A stretch of 64,000 nucleotides of DNA from Flavobacterium sp. UBA7663 (GCF_002483315.1 NZ_DLHR01000001.1:1-64000), one strand, 5' to 3'; positions 26,050 to 35,740 are shown, numbered from the stretch's first letter. The notes: a model not told the origin generated them from the sequence alone. A program made the numbers and translations.

Positions 26050-27090
26050 ATGAATTTAGAAAACCTAGTCCGAGAAAACGTAAAAAAACTGAGTCCCTAT
26101 TCCTCAGCGCGCGACGAATTTGAACAGTTTACCAAACCAATGATTTATTTAGACGCTAATGAAAATCCATTTTCAAACGGAATAAATCGTTATCCTGATC
26201 CACAACAAAAAGACTTGAAAGCTGCAATTGCTGATAAAAAAGATATTTATGTGGAAAATATTTTATTAGGAAATGGTAGTGATGAAGTGTTAGATTTGAT
26301 TTTCAGAGCGTTTTGTGAACCAAATCAAGATAACATCATCACATTGCCGCCAACGTATGGAATGTATGGTGTTTTAGCCAATATCAATGCAATTGAAAAC
26401 CGTGAAGTGTTGCTAAATGAAGAATTTCAGCCGAATGTTGATGCTATTTTGAATACTGTGGATAAGAATACAAAAATCATTTTTTTGTGTTCGCCCAATA
26501 ATCCAACTGGAAATTCATTTGCTGACGAAACTATCATCAAAATTTTGAATAATTTCAAGGGTTTAGTTGTTCTAGATGAAGCATATATTGATTTTTCTGC
26601 TAACAAAAGTTGGTTGGATGAATTGAAAGATTTTCCAAATTTAATCATTACTCAAACCTTATCAAAAGCTTATGCTATGGCAGGTTTACGAATTGGAATT
26701 TTGTACGCTTCAAAGCCTATTATTGCAGTACTAAACAAAATAAAGCCACCATATAATGTAAATATTCTTTCACAAGAAACTGCTGAAAAAAAATTATTGC
26801 AAAGCACGCTGAAAGCACAAGTAAGAAAAATTTTGGTAGAAAAAGAAAAACTCATAGTTGCTTTAAAATCAACTAAATTTATAGAAAAAATATTTCCTTC
26901 CGATGCTAATTTTATTTTGATTAAAGTAGATGATGCAAATTATCGCTATCAACAATTTTTAGATAATGGAGTAGTGGTTCGCAACAGAAGTAATCAACCT
27001 TTATGTGAAAATTGTTTGCGTATTACGATTGGAAATAAAGAAGAAAACGAACGAGTAATTGAACTATTAAAATCTTTCAACAATGCCTAA
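26050..27090 (+). CDS. hisC: Histidinol-phosphate aminotransferase
   Basis: The 346-residue PLP enzyme of fold type I has LDANENPF near residue 34, CSPNNPTGN (about 149), VLDEAYIDF (about 176) and the PLP lysine in TLSKAYAMAGLRIG (about 207). It converts imidazole-acetol phosphate to histidinol phosphate. It lies 5 bp after hisD and overlaps hisB by 8 bp. Confidence 0.95.
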   Translation: MNLENLVRENVKKLSPYSSARDEFEQFTKPMIYLDANENPFSNGINRYPDPQQKDLKAAIADKKDIYVENILLGNGSDEVLDLIFRAFCEPNQDNIITLPPTYGMYGVLANINAIENREVLLNEEFQPNVDAILNTVDKNTKIIFLCSPNNPTGNSFADETIIKILNNFKGLVVLDEAYIDFSANKSWLDELKDFPNLIITQTLSKAYAMAGLRIGILYASKPIIAVLNKIKPPYNVNILSQETAEKKLLQSTLKAQVRKILVEKEKLIVALKSTKFIEKIFPSDANFILIKVDDANYRYQQFLDNGVVVRNRSNQPLCENCLRITIGNKEENERVIELLKSFNNA

Positions 27091-28219
27091 AAAAGTATTA
27101 TTCATCGACCGCGATGGAACAATTATAAAAGAAACTATCGACGAACAAATTGATGGTTTTGATAAAATGATTTTTTACCCAAAATGCCTTTCCTTCTTGA
27201 GTAAAATTGCCAATGAATTAGATTATGAATTGGTGATGATTACTAATCAAGATGGTTTAGGGACTGAAAAATTTCCCGAAGAAACGTTTTGGCCAGTTCA
27301 CAATTTTATCATGAAAACCTTTGAAAATGAAGGTGTCATTTTTGAAAAAGTTTTTATAGATAAATCATTTCCAAGTGAAAATAAAAATACCAGAAAACCG
27401 GGAACAGGTTTGTTAACTTCTTATTTTTCTAATGAATATGATTTACAAAATTCATTTGTAATTGGCGATCGACTTACCGATGTGGAATTGGCTAAAAATT
27501 TAGGTTCAAAAGCTATTTTTATAAACGATGAAACCCATTTAGGGACCACTGAAATATCTGTCAAACAAGAAGAATTACAATCAATAATTGCTCTGGAAAC
27601 AAACGATTGGCAACAGATTTATGAGTTTTTGAAACTAAAAAACAGAACCGCTTCCATTTCCCGAAAAACCAATGAAACAGCTATTGACATCACTTTAAAT
27701 TTAGACGGAACTGGAAAAAGTAACATCAATACCGGAATTTCTTTTTTCGATCACATGTTAGATCAAATTGCGCGTCACGGACAAATGGATTTAGATATCC
27801 AAGTCAAAGGCGATTTAGAAGTCGATGAGCACCACACAATAGAAGACACTGCGATTGCTTTAGGAGAAGTTTTTGCAAAAGCGTTAGGCAACAAACTAGG
27901 CATCGAACGTTACGGATTTTGTTTACCAATGGATGATTGTTTGGCTCAAGTAACAATCGATTTTGGTGGAAGAAACTGGTTAGTTTGGGAAGCTGAATTC
28001 AAACGTGAAATGATTGGTCAAATGCCTACTGAAATGTTTTTTCACTTCTTCAAATCATTCACAGATGGTGCCAAAGCTAATCTTAATATCAAAGCAGAAG
28101 GCACAAATGAACACCATAAAATCGAAGCCATTTTCAAAGCTTTCGCCAAAGCCATAAAAGCTGCTGTAAAACGTGATGCAGAAAAAATGATTTTACCAAG
28201 TACAAAAGGAATGTTGTAA
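27083..28219 (+). CDS. hisB: Bifunctional histidinol-phosphatase / imidazoleglycerol-phosphate dehydratase
   Basis: The 378-residue protein has an N-terminal HAD phosphatase (about residues 1-165; nucleophile motif FIDRDGTI, ITNQDGLG, then GDRLTDVELA) and a C-terminal dehydratase (about 185-378; FFDHMLDQIARHG, DEHHTIEDTA, and NEHHKIEAIFKAFAKA metal-binding motifs). The same fusion is known from enterobacteria and many Bacteroidetes. It performs steps 6 and 8 of the pathway. Confidence 0.95.
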   Translation: MPKKVLFIDRDGTIIKETIDEQIDGFDKMIFYPKCLSFLSKIANELDYELVMITNQDGLGTEKFPEETFWPVHNFIMKTFENEGVIFEKVFIDKSFPSENKNTRKPGTGLLTSYFSNEYDLQNSFVIGDRLTDVELAKNLGSKAIFINDETHLGTTEISVKQEELQSIIALETNDWQQIYEFLKLKNRTASISRKTNETAIDITLNLDGTGKSNINTGISFFDHMLDQIARHGQMDLDIQVKGDLEVDEHHTIEDTAIALGEVFAKALGNKLGIERYGFCLPMDDCLAQVTIDFGGRNWLVWEAEFKREMIGQMPTEMFFHFFKSFTDGAKANLNIKAEGTNEHHKIEAIFKAFAKAIKAAVKRDAEKMILPSTKGML

Positions 28220-28800
28220 TGAAAATAGCTATAATTGATTACGGTGCCGGAAATGTGCAAAGTGTTTTATTCGCTTTGGAACGACTTGGTTTTGAAGGAA
28301 CTGTCACCAACGATTGGAACACTATAAAATCCGCTGAAAAAGTTGTTTTTCCTGGTGTAGGTGAGGCGAGTAGTGCAATGAAAATGTTGCAAGAAAGTGG
28401 TTTAGATGTTTTGATTCCAACCTTAAAACAACCGGTTTTAGGAATTTGTTTGGGCATGCAATTGATGTGTAAACATTCGGAAGAAGGTAACACGAATGGA
28501 TTAGGAATTTTTAATGTCAATGTTGTCAAATTTTCAAACGAGGTTAAAGTGCCTCAAATGGGTTGGAATACGATTTACAATCTGCAATCGCCATTGTTTG
28601 AAGGAATTAAAGAAAACGAATTCATGTATTTGGTGCACAGTTTTTATGCACCACTGTCTGAAAACACTATTGCTACAACAAATTACCAACAAGAATATAG
28701 CACAGCATTACAACGTGATAATTTCTTTGGAGCACAATTCCACCCAGAGAAAAGCGGAACATTCGGAGCACAAATTTTGAAAAACTTTTTAAACCTTTAA
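28219..28800 (+). CDS. hisH: Imidazole glycerol phosphate synthase, glutaminase subunit
   Basis: The 193-residue class I amidotransferase has the nucleophile Cys in LGICLGMQLM (about residue 77) and the His-Glu pair in QFHPEKSG (about 174). It supplies ammonia to HisF. Its start overlaps the hisB stop by one base (TAATG). Confidence 0.95.
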   Translation: MKIAIIDYGAGNVQSVLFALERLGFEGTVTNDWNTIKSAEKVVFPGVGEASSAMKMLQESGLDVLIPTLKQPVLGICLGMQLMCKHSEEGNTNGLGIFNVNVVKFSNEVKVPQMGWNTIYNLQSPLFEGIKENEFMYLVHSFYAPLSENTIATTNYQQEYSTALQRDNFFGAQFHPEKSGTFGAQILKNFLNL

Positions 28801-28811
28801 TTTTAAAAATA

Positions 28812-28876
28812 GGAACACAGATTTAAGAAATAAGAAAAATTTTAATAATTTCTTCAATTTTAACTATCTGTGTTCC
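28812..28876 (+). repeat. Intergenic inverted repeat in the his operon
   Basis: GGAACACAGAT (28812-28822) pairs with ATCTGTGTTCC (28866-28876) across an AT-rich loop. It fills the only large gap between hisH and hisA. Related AACACATAG-type stems recur at 30401, 31979 and 48114. It has no T-tract, so it is unlikely to end transcription; it may affect mRNA processing or stability. Confidence 0.6.
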
Positions 28877-28889
28877 AAAAAAATGTAAA

Positions 28890-29612
28890 ATGAGAATAAT
28901 CCCAGCCATAGACATCATCGACGGAAAATGTGTCCGACTTTCCAAAGGAGATTACGATACGAAGAAAATATACAATGAAAACCCATTAGAAGTAGCCAAA
29001 TCATTTGAAGCACATGGAATTCAGTATTTGCATTTAGTCGATTTAGATGGAGCAAAATCAAGCCAAATTGTGAATTATAAAGTATTGGAACAAATTGCTT
29101 CCAAAACGAGTTTAAAAATCGACTTTGGTGGTGGTTTGAAATCAGATGCGGATTTGAAAATTGCTTTTGAAAGTGGTACCAATCAAATCACAGGAGGAAG
29201 TATTGCCATCAAAAAACCAGAAGTTTTTAAGAGTTGGATTCAGCGATACGGGGCAGATAAAATCATTTTAGGAGCCGATGCAATGAATGAAAAAGTGGCT
29301 ATTTCAGGGTGGTTAGAAGAATCAAAAGAAGAAGTTATTCCTTTTATTCAAGGTTATCAAAAGGAAGGAATCCAATATGTAATTTGTACTGATATATCTA
29401 AAGACGGTATGTTAGAAGGCCCAAGTTTTGAATTGTATCAAAGAATTTTAGAACAAACCCAAGGTTTAAAACTAATCGCTTCTGGAGGTATTTCCTCTTT
29501 CGATGAATTACCAAAATTAGCTGAATTAGGATGTGAAGGAACTATTATTGGAAAAGCCATTTATGAAGGTAGAATTACTTTGAAGCAATTGGAAAACTAC
29601 ATTTTGTCTTAA
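28890..29612 (+). CDS. hisA: Phosphoribosylformimino-5-aminoimidazole carboxamide ribotide isomerase
   Basis: The 240-residue TIM barrel opens MRIIPAIDIIDGKCVRLSKGDY, has DFGGGLKSD (about residue 71), and TDISKDGMLEGPS (about 167) and IASGGISS (about 192) as phosphate-binding loops. It catalyses the Amadori rearrangement, step 4 of the pathway. Confidence 0.95.
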   Translation: MRIIPAIDIIDGKCVRLSKGDYDTKKIYNENPLEVAKSFEAHGIQYLHLVDLDGAKSSQIVNYKVLEQIASKTSLKIDFGGGLKSDADLKIAFESGTNQITGGSIAIKKPEVFKSWIQRYGADKIILGADAMNEKVAISGWLEESKEEVIPFIQGYQKEGIQYVICTDISKDGMLEGPSFELYQRILEQTQGLKLIASGGISSFDELPKLAELGCEGTIIGKAIYEGRITLKQLENYILS

Positions 29613-29640
29613 TACTTAATACTCAAATCTTAATACTACA

Positions 29641-30396
29641 ATGCTTACAAAAAGAATTATTCCCTGCTTAGATATCAAAAACGGAAGGACCGTGAAAGGT
29701 GTTAATTTTGTGGATTTAAAAGATGCTGGTGATCCAGTAGAACTGGCAAAAAAATACGCTGAAACCGGTGCAGACGAACTAGTTTTCCTTGATATTTCAG
29801 CCACAGAAGAACGTCGCGCGACATTAATCGACTTGGTTCGAAAAGTTGCTGCTGCGATAAATATTCCGTTTACTGTTGGTGGTGGGATTTCATCTGTTGC
29901 TGATGTTGATGTTTTGCTTCGCAATGGTGCGGATAAAATTTCGATTAACTCTTCAGCCTTTAAAAATCCTGATTTGATAAACGAAATTGCTGCAAAATAT
30001 GGAAGTCAGTGTATAGTAGTTGCCATTGATGCCAAACAAATCGATGGTGATTGGATAGTTCATTTAGTTGGTGGAAAAGTTCCAACGGAATTAAATTTAT
30101 TCAATTGGGCAAAAGAAGTGGAACAACGTGGTGCTGGAGAAATTCTATTCACTTCTATGAGTAATGACGGAACCAAAAACGGATTTGCCAATGAAGCCTT
30201 AGCCCAATTATCCGAAATCGTAAACATTCCAATCATCGCTTCTGGTGGCGCTGGAACTATGGAACACTTTGCTGATACATTTATCAATGGAAAAGCTGAT
30301 GCCGCTTTAGCAGCTAGTGTTTTTCACTACCAAGAAATCGAAATTCCAGAATTAAAACAGTTTTTAAAGAATCAAAATATTGCAATTAGATTGTAA
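29641..30396 (+). CDS. hisF: Imidazole glycerol phosphate synthase, cyclase subunit
   Basis: The 251-residue TIM barrel opens MLTKRIIPCLDIKNGRTVKGVNF with catalytic Asp 11, has FTVGGGISS (about residue 78), the second catalytic Asp in VAIDAKQIDGDW (about 130) and IASGGAGTMEHF (about 199). It works with HisH and yields IGP and AICAR. Confidence 0.96.
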   Translation: MLTKRIIPCLDIKNGRTVKGVNFVDLKDAGDPVELAKKYAETGADELVFLDISATEERRATLIDLVRKVAAAINIPFTVGGGISSVADVDVLLRNGADKISINSSAFKNPDLINEIAAKYGSQCIVVAIDAKQIDGDWIVHLVGGKVPTELNLFNWAKEVEQRGAGEILFTSMSNDGTKNGFANEALAQLSEIVNIPIIASGGAGTMEHFADTFINGKADAALAASVFHYQEIEIPELKQFLKNQNIAIRL

Positions 30397-30400
30397 AATT

Positions 30401-30450
30401 AAACACATAGACACATAGAAATATTTAAAAAACTATGTGACTATGTGTTT
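30401..30450. repeat. Intergenic inverted repeat, AACACATAG family
   Basis: AAACACATAGACACATAG (30401-30418) pairs with CTATGTGACTATGTGTTT (30433-30450), 17 of 18 positions. The same motif recurs at 31979-32027 and, as one arm, at 48114-48131, so it is a dispersed intergenic element. It lies between hisF and hisI. Confidence 0.7.
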
Positions 30451-30464
30451 CAAAATCAATAACC

Positions 30465-31064
30465 ATGAAAGTAAACTTCAACAAAACCCCAGATAACCTT
30501 ATCCCAGCCATCATTCAAGACAGCGAAACCAAAAATGTTTTAATGTTAGGCTATATGAATCAAGTAGCTCTTGACCAAACATTGGCAACTAATAAAGTAA
30601 CTTTTTTCAGTCGTACGAAAAACCGATTATGGACAAAAGGCGAGGAGAGTGGTAACTTCTTAGAATTAATTTCTATTAAAGAAGATTGTGATAACGATAC
30701 ACTTTTAGTGAAAGTAAAACCAGCAGGCCCAACTTGTCATACAGGTTTAGATACATGTTGGCAAGAATCTAATAATCAGGAATTTGGGTATTTATCAAAA
30801 TTAGAAAATACTATTGCAAAACGTAAAGAAAATGCTGATGCGGAAAAGAGTTATGTTGCCTCATTATTTGCAAAAGGCATTAACAAAATTGCTCAAAAAG
30901 TAGGTGAAGAAGCCGTTGAAGTAGTTATTGAAGCCAAAGACAACAACGACGATTTGTTCTTATCCGAAAGTGCCGATTTATTGTTTCACTACTTAATTTT
31001 ATTGCAAGCGAAAGGTTTTCAGTTGCAAGATGTAGTGGAAGTTTTGAAAGGAAGAGAGAAGTAA
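30465..31064 (+). CDS. hisIE: Bifunctional phosphoribosyl-AMP cyclohydrolase / phosphoribosyl-ATP pyrophosphatase
   Basis: The 199-residue protein has HisI in the first part (about residues 1-105; FFSRTKNRLWTKGEESGN, VKPAGPTCHTGLDTCW with the Zn-binding Cys residues) and HisE in the second (about 110-199; KVGEEAVEVVIEAKD with the Mg-binding Glu residues). It performs steps 2 and 3. It is the last gene of the operon. Confidence 0.95.
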   Translation: MKVNFNKTPDNLIPAIIQDSETKNVLMLGYMNQVALDQTLATNKVTFFSRTKNRLWTKGEESGNFLELISIKEDCDNDTLLVKVKPAGPTCHTGLDTCWQESNNQEFGYLSKLENTIAKRKENADAEKSYVASLFAKGINKIAQKVGEEAVEVVIEAKDNNDDLFLSESADLLFHYLILLQAKGFQLQDVVEVLKGREK

Positions 31065-31069
31065 GGTTC

Positions 31070-31486
31070 TTATAGTTTGGTTAAAAGCCAAATTCCTTGA
31101 GATGTGTTTTCAAAAGTACCAAATTCATCTGTTATTGTTTCAATAATAAACCAATTTCCATAGATTGAATTATTTTGCTCATCAACAATACCTTCGTGTT
31201 CAATTTCTAAAGAACCGCTTTCATAATTGATTGTAGTTGAATGTTCAACGATGATAGGTCTTTTCGGATATTTTTTGACAAAAGAAATAAAACCATCTTC
31301 AATAAATCCTTTTATTGTTGCTTCTAATTTTACAGAAAAAACAGAACCATCTTCTACAATTTCTCCCGTAAAAGAACCATTTACATCAGTTATGGAAGCT
31401 TTAATATGTACACGTTGTCCAAAATAGGGTAAATCATAACCACTACCATATTCATAAAAACCTTGCCAATTGCCCGTTAGATTCAT
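31070..31486 (-). CDS. Hypothetical beta-rich cytoplasmic protein
   Basis: The 138-residue protein has no signal peptide and consists mainly of predicted beta strands, with a lipocalin-like opening (LTGNWQGFYEYGSGY) and a repeating pattern of strand-turn-strand (FTGEIVEDGSVFSVKLEATIKG, SLEIEHEGIVDEQNNSIYGNWFI). I do not recognise a function. It is convergent with hisIE, with only 5 bp between the stop codons. Confidence 0.7.
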   Translation of the reverse strand: MNLTGNWQGFYEYGSGYDLPYFGQRVHIKASITDVNGSFTGEIVEDGSVFSVKLEATIKGFIEDGFISFVKKYPKRPIIVEHSTTINYESGSLEIEHEGIVDEQNNSIYGNWFIIETITDEFGTFENTSQGIWLLTKL

Positions 31487-31578
31487 TATATTTTTATTTT
31501 AGCTCTCACAAAAAATACAGTACCTCAAATATATCCAAATTTCTCCAAAAATTCTTACCTTTAAAATAAAAATTCAAG

Positions 31579-31968
31579 ATGCGATTCCATACAAGAAAAT
31601 GGGTTAAACCCGAAGATTTGAATGCCAACGGAACGTTATTCGGTGGTAAATTATTGGCTTGGATAGATGAAGAAGCTGCTTTGTATTCGATTGTGCAATT
31701 GGAAAACCCTAAAGTGGTAACCAAGTTTATGAGTGAAATTAATTTCATGAGCGCCGCCAAACAAGGCGATATTGTGGAAATTGGTTTAGATGTGGCGCAA
31801 TTTGGAAAATCATCGTTAGTATTGAAATGTGAAGTTCGTAATATGATGACACGTGAAAAAATCATCACGATTGATAACATTACGATGGTGAATTTAGATG
31901 AAAATGGAAAACCAAAACCACATGGTAAAACCCAAATCGAATTTATAGAAGACCGTTTAAAAAAATAA
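31579..31968 (+). CDS. Acyl-CoA thioesterase, hotdog fold (YciA/BACH type)
   Basis: The 129-residue protein has the family start KPEDLNANGTLFGGKLLAWIDEEAAL with the catalytic Asn and Asp, then VVTKFMSEINFMSAAKQGDIVEIGL. Such enzymes hydrolyse acyl-CoA to the free acid and CoA. Chain preference is not predictable here. Confidence 0.88.
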   Translation: MRFHTRKWVKPEDLNANGTLFGGKLLAWIDEEAALYSIVQLENPKVVTKFMSEINFMSAAKQGDIVEIGLDVAQFGKSSLVLKCEVRNMMTREKIITIDNITMVNLDENGKPKPHGKTQIEFIEDRLKK

Positions 31969-31978
31969 TTGTTTCTAA

Positions 31979-32027
31979 AAACACATAGTCACATAGATTA
32001 AAATAAAACTATTGTGTCTATGTGTTT
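31979..32027. repeat. Intergenic inverted repeat, AACACATAG family
   Basis: AAACACATAGTCACATAG (31979-31996) pairs imperfectly with CTATTGTGTCTATGTGTTT (32009-32027), with one extra base and one mismatch. It is the second copy of the element at 30401-30450. Confidence 0.65.
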
Positions 32028-32041
32028 AAACCTAAAAAAAT

Positions 32042-32707
32042 ATGCTGCAAAAATCAACCTTAGAATTTTTAACAAAACTTAAAGAAAACAACGACCGCGA
32101 TTGGTTTGCGGCTAATAAAAAAGCCTTTGAAACCGAACAAAAGCTAGCCAAAACATTTTTTATATCGTTAGGCGAGCAGTTGGGAAAAATAGATAGTATT
32201 GAACGCATTCAAATTTTTAGAATTTATCGCGATGTGCGGTTTTCAAAAGATAAAGCACCTTATAAAAATCATTTCAGCGTTGGGTTTACCCGAAACAAAC
32301 CCATGCTTCGTGGTGGCTACTATTTGCATATTGAACCTGGAGGAAGTTTTGTAGGTGGCGGTTTTTGGGAACCAAATGCTGCGGATTTGAATCGTATTCG
32401 TAAAGAATTTGAAATGGATGATGAAGAAATCAGAGCGATTATTGCTGATGAAACATTCAAGAAGTTTTTTGGAGAGTTAAAAGGCGAGGAGTTAAAAACA
32501 GCTCCAAAAGGTTTCGATAAAACGCATCCAGCGATTGATTTGATTCGTAAAAAGCAATATTTACTCACTCGAAGTTTTTCGGACAAAGAAGTGTTGGCTC
32601 CTAATTTTCAAGAAGAAGTTTTAGTTACTTTTCAAGCCATGCGACCTTTCTTCGATTATATGAGCGAAGTATTAAGCACCGATTTGAATGGAGAATCGAT
32701 TTATTAA
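32042..32707 (+). CDS. DUF2461 protein (TIGR02453 type)
   Basis: The 221-residue protein has the family markers FLTKLKENNDRDWFAANKKAFE, RIYRDVRFSKDKAPYKNHFSVGF (about residues 63-85), GGYYLHIEPGGSFVGGGFWEP (about 92-112) and the C-terminal LLTRSFSDKEVL. It is widespread in bacteria and of unknown biochemical role. It overlaps the convergent gene on its right by 4 bp. Confidence 0.9.
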   Translation: MLQKSTLEFLTKLKENNDRDWFAANKKAFETEQKLAKTFFISLGEQLGKIDSIERIQIFRIYRDVRFSKDKAPYKNHFSVGFTRNKPMLRGGYYLHIEPGGSFVGGGFWEPNAADLNRIRKEFEMDDEEIRAIIADETFKKFFGELKGEELKTAPKGFDKTHPAIDLIRKKQYLLTRSFSDKEVLAPNFQEEVLVTFQAMRPFFDYMSEVLSTDLNGESIY

Positions 32708-33090
32708 ATAATCTGAATTTGACTTTTTAAGCGTTCAATTAGTAAATTCATCATTCTTTTGTTTAAGTTAGATGAATTTTGAATGTATTCTTTGTATTCC
32801 GAAACGGTAAACATTCCGAAAACAATTCCTTTTAATGAATTTCGGAACTTGATATCGCGCTGGATAGCATTTTCAATATAATTTTCTTTCTTTTCGGGAG
32901 AAAGAGTGAAATAAACGCTTTTTTGTTTGACAGCATAATTTCTAAAAACTTCAATAAACAATTCATTTTGGAATTTCAAAATAGGTCGCAATGTCTGATT
33001 TTGAAACTTTTCTTCGGAACTCGATTGATCAGTAATCGTGCCAATACTTGCTCCTCTAATTTCTAAAAGCGATTCGTCTTTCGTTTTCAT
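32704..33090 (-). CDS. Hypothetical helical protein (128 residues)
   Basis: The protein is soluble, charged and mainly alpha-helical, with QTLRPILKFQNELFIEVFRNYA (about residues 32-53) and SPEKKENYIENAIQRDIKFRNSLKGIVFGMFTVSEYKEY (about 66-105). Similar proteins are common in flavobacteria; no function is known to me. It is convergent with the DUF2461 gene. Confidence 0.7.
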   Translation of the reverse strand: MKTKDESLLEIRGASIGTITDQSSSEEKFQNQTLRPILKFQNELFIEVFRNYAVKQKSVYFTLSPEKKENYIENAIQRDIKFRNSLKGIVFGMFTVSEYKEYIQNSSNLNKRMMNLLIERLKSQIQII

Positions 33091-33113
33091 AATAAAGTGA
33101 ATTAGTTTGTATT

Positions 33114-33156
33114 AAAGTTAAAAAAAATAACCTCCAATTTCTTGAAGGTTATTTTA
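33114..33156 (-). terminator. Rho-independent terminator of the OmpA gene
   Basis: The minus strand has AATAACCT-TCAAGAAATTGG-AGGTTATT followed by a run of Ts, 24 bases after the OmpA stop codon. Confidence 0.8.
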
Positions 33157-33179
33157 AGTTATTAAGAATCAGTTGTTAA

Positions 33180-34418
33180 TTACTTCAATTTGAAAATTAC
33201 TTTTCTTACCAATCTTCTTGCATCAGCAGAAGAAGCATCAACTGAAGCATCTTCTCCTTGACCTGCAACGGTTAATCTTGAAGCATTAATTCCTGCTTTT
33301 GTAATTACATCTTTTACGAAATTTGCTCTTGAAGCAGAAAGTGTTTTATTGTATTCAGATTTTCCAATTTCATCTGCATATCCAACGATTTCAACACTTG
33401 AATTTGGATTTGATTTTAAGTATTGTGTAACAAAATTGATTGCACTGTATGAATCAGCCGTTGGTTGAGAAGAATTAAAGTCAAATAAAACCGTAATGTA
33501 ACCACCATTAATCATGTCTTCAATAGATTGACCTTGTGTAGGAGTAACTTTAGTTTTACCATCTACATAAGCTTCAACTTTGTCGTCTATACCATTATTA
33601 TTTCCGTCAATAGTTCTTCCTTTTGTATCAACAATTGCATTTTGAGCTGAATTTTTTTCTTCATCTAAATAATCTGCAACACCATCTTTATCAGTATCTA
33701 AAAGTTTTGTTTCTAATTCAGTAACTCTTCTTTCTAATTCGTCTAATTTAGAGTTTGAAGTATCCCAATCTGCGTGTTTTCCATGTTTACCTAAATATAT
33801 AGATAAACCAATACTAGCGTTATATATAGTACTATTAAAACCCCTGTCTTCTTTAACAGCTGGTTCTTCAATACCATCAAAAGTATATTGTTGGTTTACA
33901 TTGTTTATCATAGAGAAGTCAGCATTTAAAGCCACTCTATTAGATAATTTGAATTGTGCTGTTAATCCTAATATAAAATTAGTCATGTCATCATTTCCAT
34001 CAAAATTATCATTCGTCATGAATGAAAATCCTACACCTGAATGCGCTTGAAGATTTATTGTATTAGTCCAATCTTCAAAATTTAAAACTCTACCTAAGTT
34101 TACAACACCTTGAATACTTGTTCTGTAGTATTTGCCTTCAAATTCAAAACTCTCTGAATCATTTTTAAATGAATCTAAACCAAAGTCTAGTTTTAAACCA
34201 AATTTATTATTCATCATATAACGAACACCTAAATCTCCGTGTATAAAATTGGTATTACTTGAATAATAATTCGTTGAAAATGGAGCGGTTGGTTTGCTAA
34301 ATCCCGCATTAACATCGATTGACCATTTGTTAAATTCAGAAGAAGTGGTTTTAGTTTCTTGAGCGTTAATTTCTGGTATTGCAACTAATAGTGTTGCTAT
34401 AAAAATAATTTTCTTCAT
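33180..34418 (-). CDS. OmpA-family outer-membrane protein with thrombospondin type 3-like repeats
   Basis: The 412-residue protein has a signal peptide (cleavage near INAQ), an N-terminal eight-strand barrel (about residues 25-215), a short coiled coil (LDELERRVTELETKLL), Ca-binding TSP3-like repeats (DTDKDGVADYLDEE and DGNNNGIDDKVEAYVD) and a C-terminal OmpA domain (about 300-412; VEIVGYADEIGKSEYNKTLSASRANFV), which binds peptidoglycan. It anchors the outer membrane to the wall. ATG 34418 is preferred to ATG 34427 because the signal peptide then starts MKKIIF. Confidence 0.92.
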   Translation of the reverse strand: MKKIIFIATLLVAIPEINAQETKTTSSEFNKWSIDVNAGFSKPTAPFSTNYYSSNTNFIHGDLGVRYMMNNKFGLKLDFGLDSFKNDSESFEFEGKYYRTSIQGVVNLGRVLNFEDWTNTINLQAHSGVGFSFMTNDNFDGNDDMTNFILGLTAQFKLSNRVALNADFSMINNVNQQYTFDGIEEPAVKEDRGFNSTIYNASIGLSIYLGKHGKHADWDTSNSKLDELERRVTELETKLLDTDKDGVADYLDEEKNSAQNAIVDTKGRTIDGNNNGIDDKVEAYVDGKTKVTPTQGQSIEDMINGGYITVLFDFNSSQPTADSYSAINFVTQYLKSNPNSSVEIVGYADEIGKSEYNKTLSASRANFVKDVITKAGINASRLTVAGQGEDASVDASSADARRLVRKVIFKLK

Positions 34419-34498
34419 TGTTATCATTATTTGGGCGGTAAAAATAGTCTTTTATGGATTATTTTACAATTTATGTAAGATATGTTTGTTTAAATAAA

Positions 34499-35740
34499 CT
34501 AATTATTATTTTTCTGATTGGTAATGGATTCGAAAATTTCTAAATCAAAATGTGCAACTGAAGCCATGATGTGGTCAAAAATATCTGCCATAATGTGTTC
34601 GTAATTTAGCCAAGTTTTGTCTTTTGAAAAACAGTAAATTTCTAAGGGAATTCCTTTTTCTGTGGGTTGCAAATGACGCACCATTAAATGCATATCTTTA
34701 TTAATTCCTGGATGTGATTGAATGTATTGATTAATGTATTTTCTAAACAAACCTAAATTAGTTAGATTTCTTCCATTTACAATTACTGATTTATCGATTC
34801 CGTTGTTAGTGTTATATTTGTCAATATCTGCTTGTCGATGATCAATATAAGCTGTTAAATGTTGAATTTTCTTAAAGTTTTCTAATTCTTCAGATTGAAT
34901 GAATCGAACTGAATTTGCTTTAATCAAAATATAGCGTTTAATTCTTCTTCCATCAGAATCTAACATACCACGCCAGTTTTTAAAACTATCCGATATTAAG
35001 CTGTAGGTTGGAATAGTAGTCGTTGTATTATCAAAATTTCGAACTTTAACAGTTGCTAAATTAATTTCAATAACATCACCATCGGCACCAAATTTATCCA
35101 TTGTAATCCAATCGCCAATACGAACCATATCATTCACAGAAACCGAAATACTGGCAACAAAACCAAGAATTGTATCTTTAAAAATTAGGAAAATTAAGGC
35201 TGAAATGGCTCCGAAAGTGGTTACTAATGTTTTTACATTGGTATCAAACATTATCAATACAAAGGATGTAATTCCAAAAATCCATAAAACAATCATAATT
35301 ACTTGAATGTAACTATCAATTGGTTTGTCGCTAAATCTTGGTTTTTGCTTTAAATAATCTTTCAACGCATTGAAAATACTTCGTGTAATCCAAAGTGAAA
35401 GTATAATGATGTAAATTTTCACTCCTTTTTCAAAAAAATCTTCCCAATACGTGAATTTTTTGAGAATTACCGGAACTGTTTTATATATAAAAAGAAGCGG
35501 CAGTAAATGAGCTAAATACTTTGCGGTTTTATTAGCAACTAAAAAATCATCAAAAGATGATTTAGTTTTTGCCGCAACAATAGCTAGAATAATAATAAAT
35601 ACCTTTTTGAATATAAAATCTAAAATATAGGATACAGCAACTAAAATAACAATATTTACTCCCAAATTTAAATAAGAAGAAACATCATCACTAAAATTGA
35701 GACTTTTGAATATGTCGTATGCCCAGTTAAAAATTTTCAA
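34499..35740 (-). CDS. Mechanosensitive ion channel, MscS family
   Basis: The 413-residue protein has about five membrane helices, the last of which carries the pore-helix pattern before the MscS beta domain (SVNDMVRIGDWITMDKFGADGDVIEINLATVKVRNFDNTTTTIPTY at about residues 200-245) and a C-terminal cytoplasmic domain. It should release solutes when the membrane is under tension. It lies 4 bp after the DUF3817 gene, so the three genes from 36633 are one operon. Confidence 0.88.
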   Translation of the reverse strand: MKIFNWAYDIFKSLNFSDDVSSYLNLGVNIVILVAVSYILDFIFKKVFIIILAIVAAKTKSSFDDFLVANKTAKYLAHLLPLLFIYKTVPVILKKFTYWEDFFEKGVKIYIIILSLWITRSIFNALKDYLKQKPRFSDKPIDSYIQVIMIVLWIFGITSFVLIMFDTNVKTLVTTFGAISALIFLIFKDTILGFVASISVSVNDMVRIGDWITMDKFGADGDVIEINLATVKVRNFDNTTTTIPTYSLISDSFKNWRGMLDSDGRRIKRYILIKANSVRFIQSEELENFKKIQHLTAYIDHRQADIDKYNTNNGIDKSVIVNGRNLTNLGLFRKYINQYIQSHPGINKDMHLMVRHLQPTEKGIPLEIYCFSKDKTWLNYEHIMADIFDHIMASVAHFDLEIFESITNQKNNN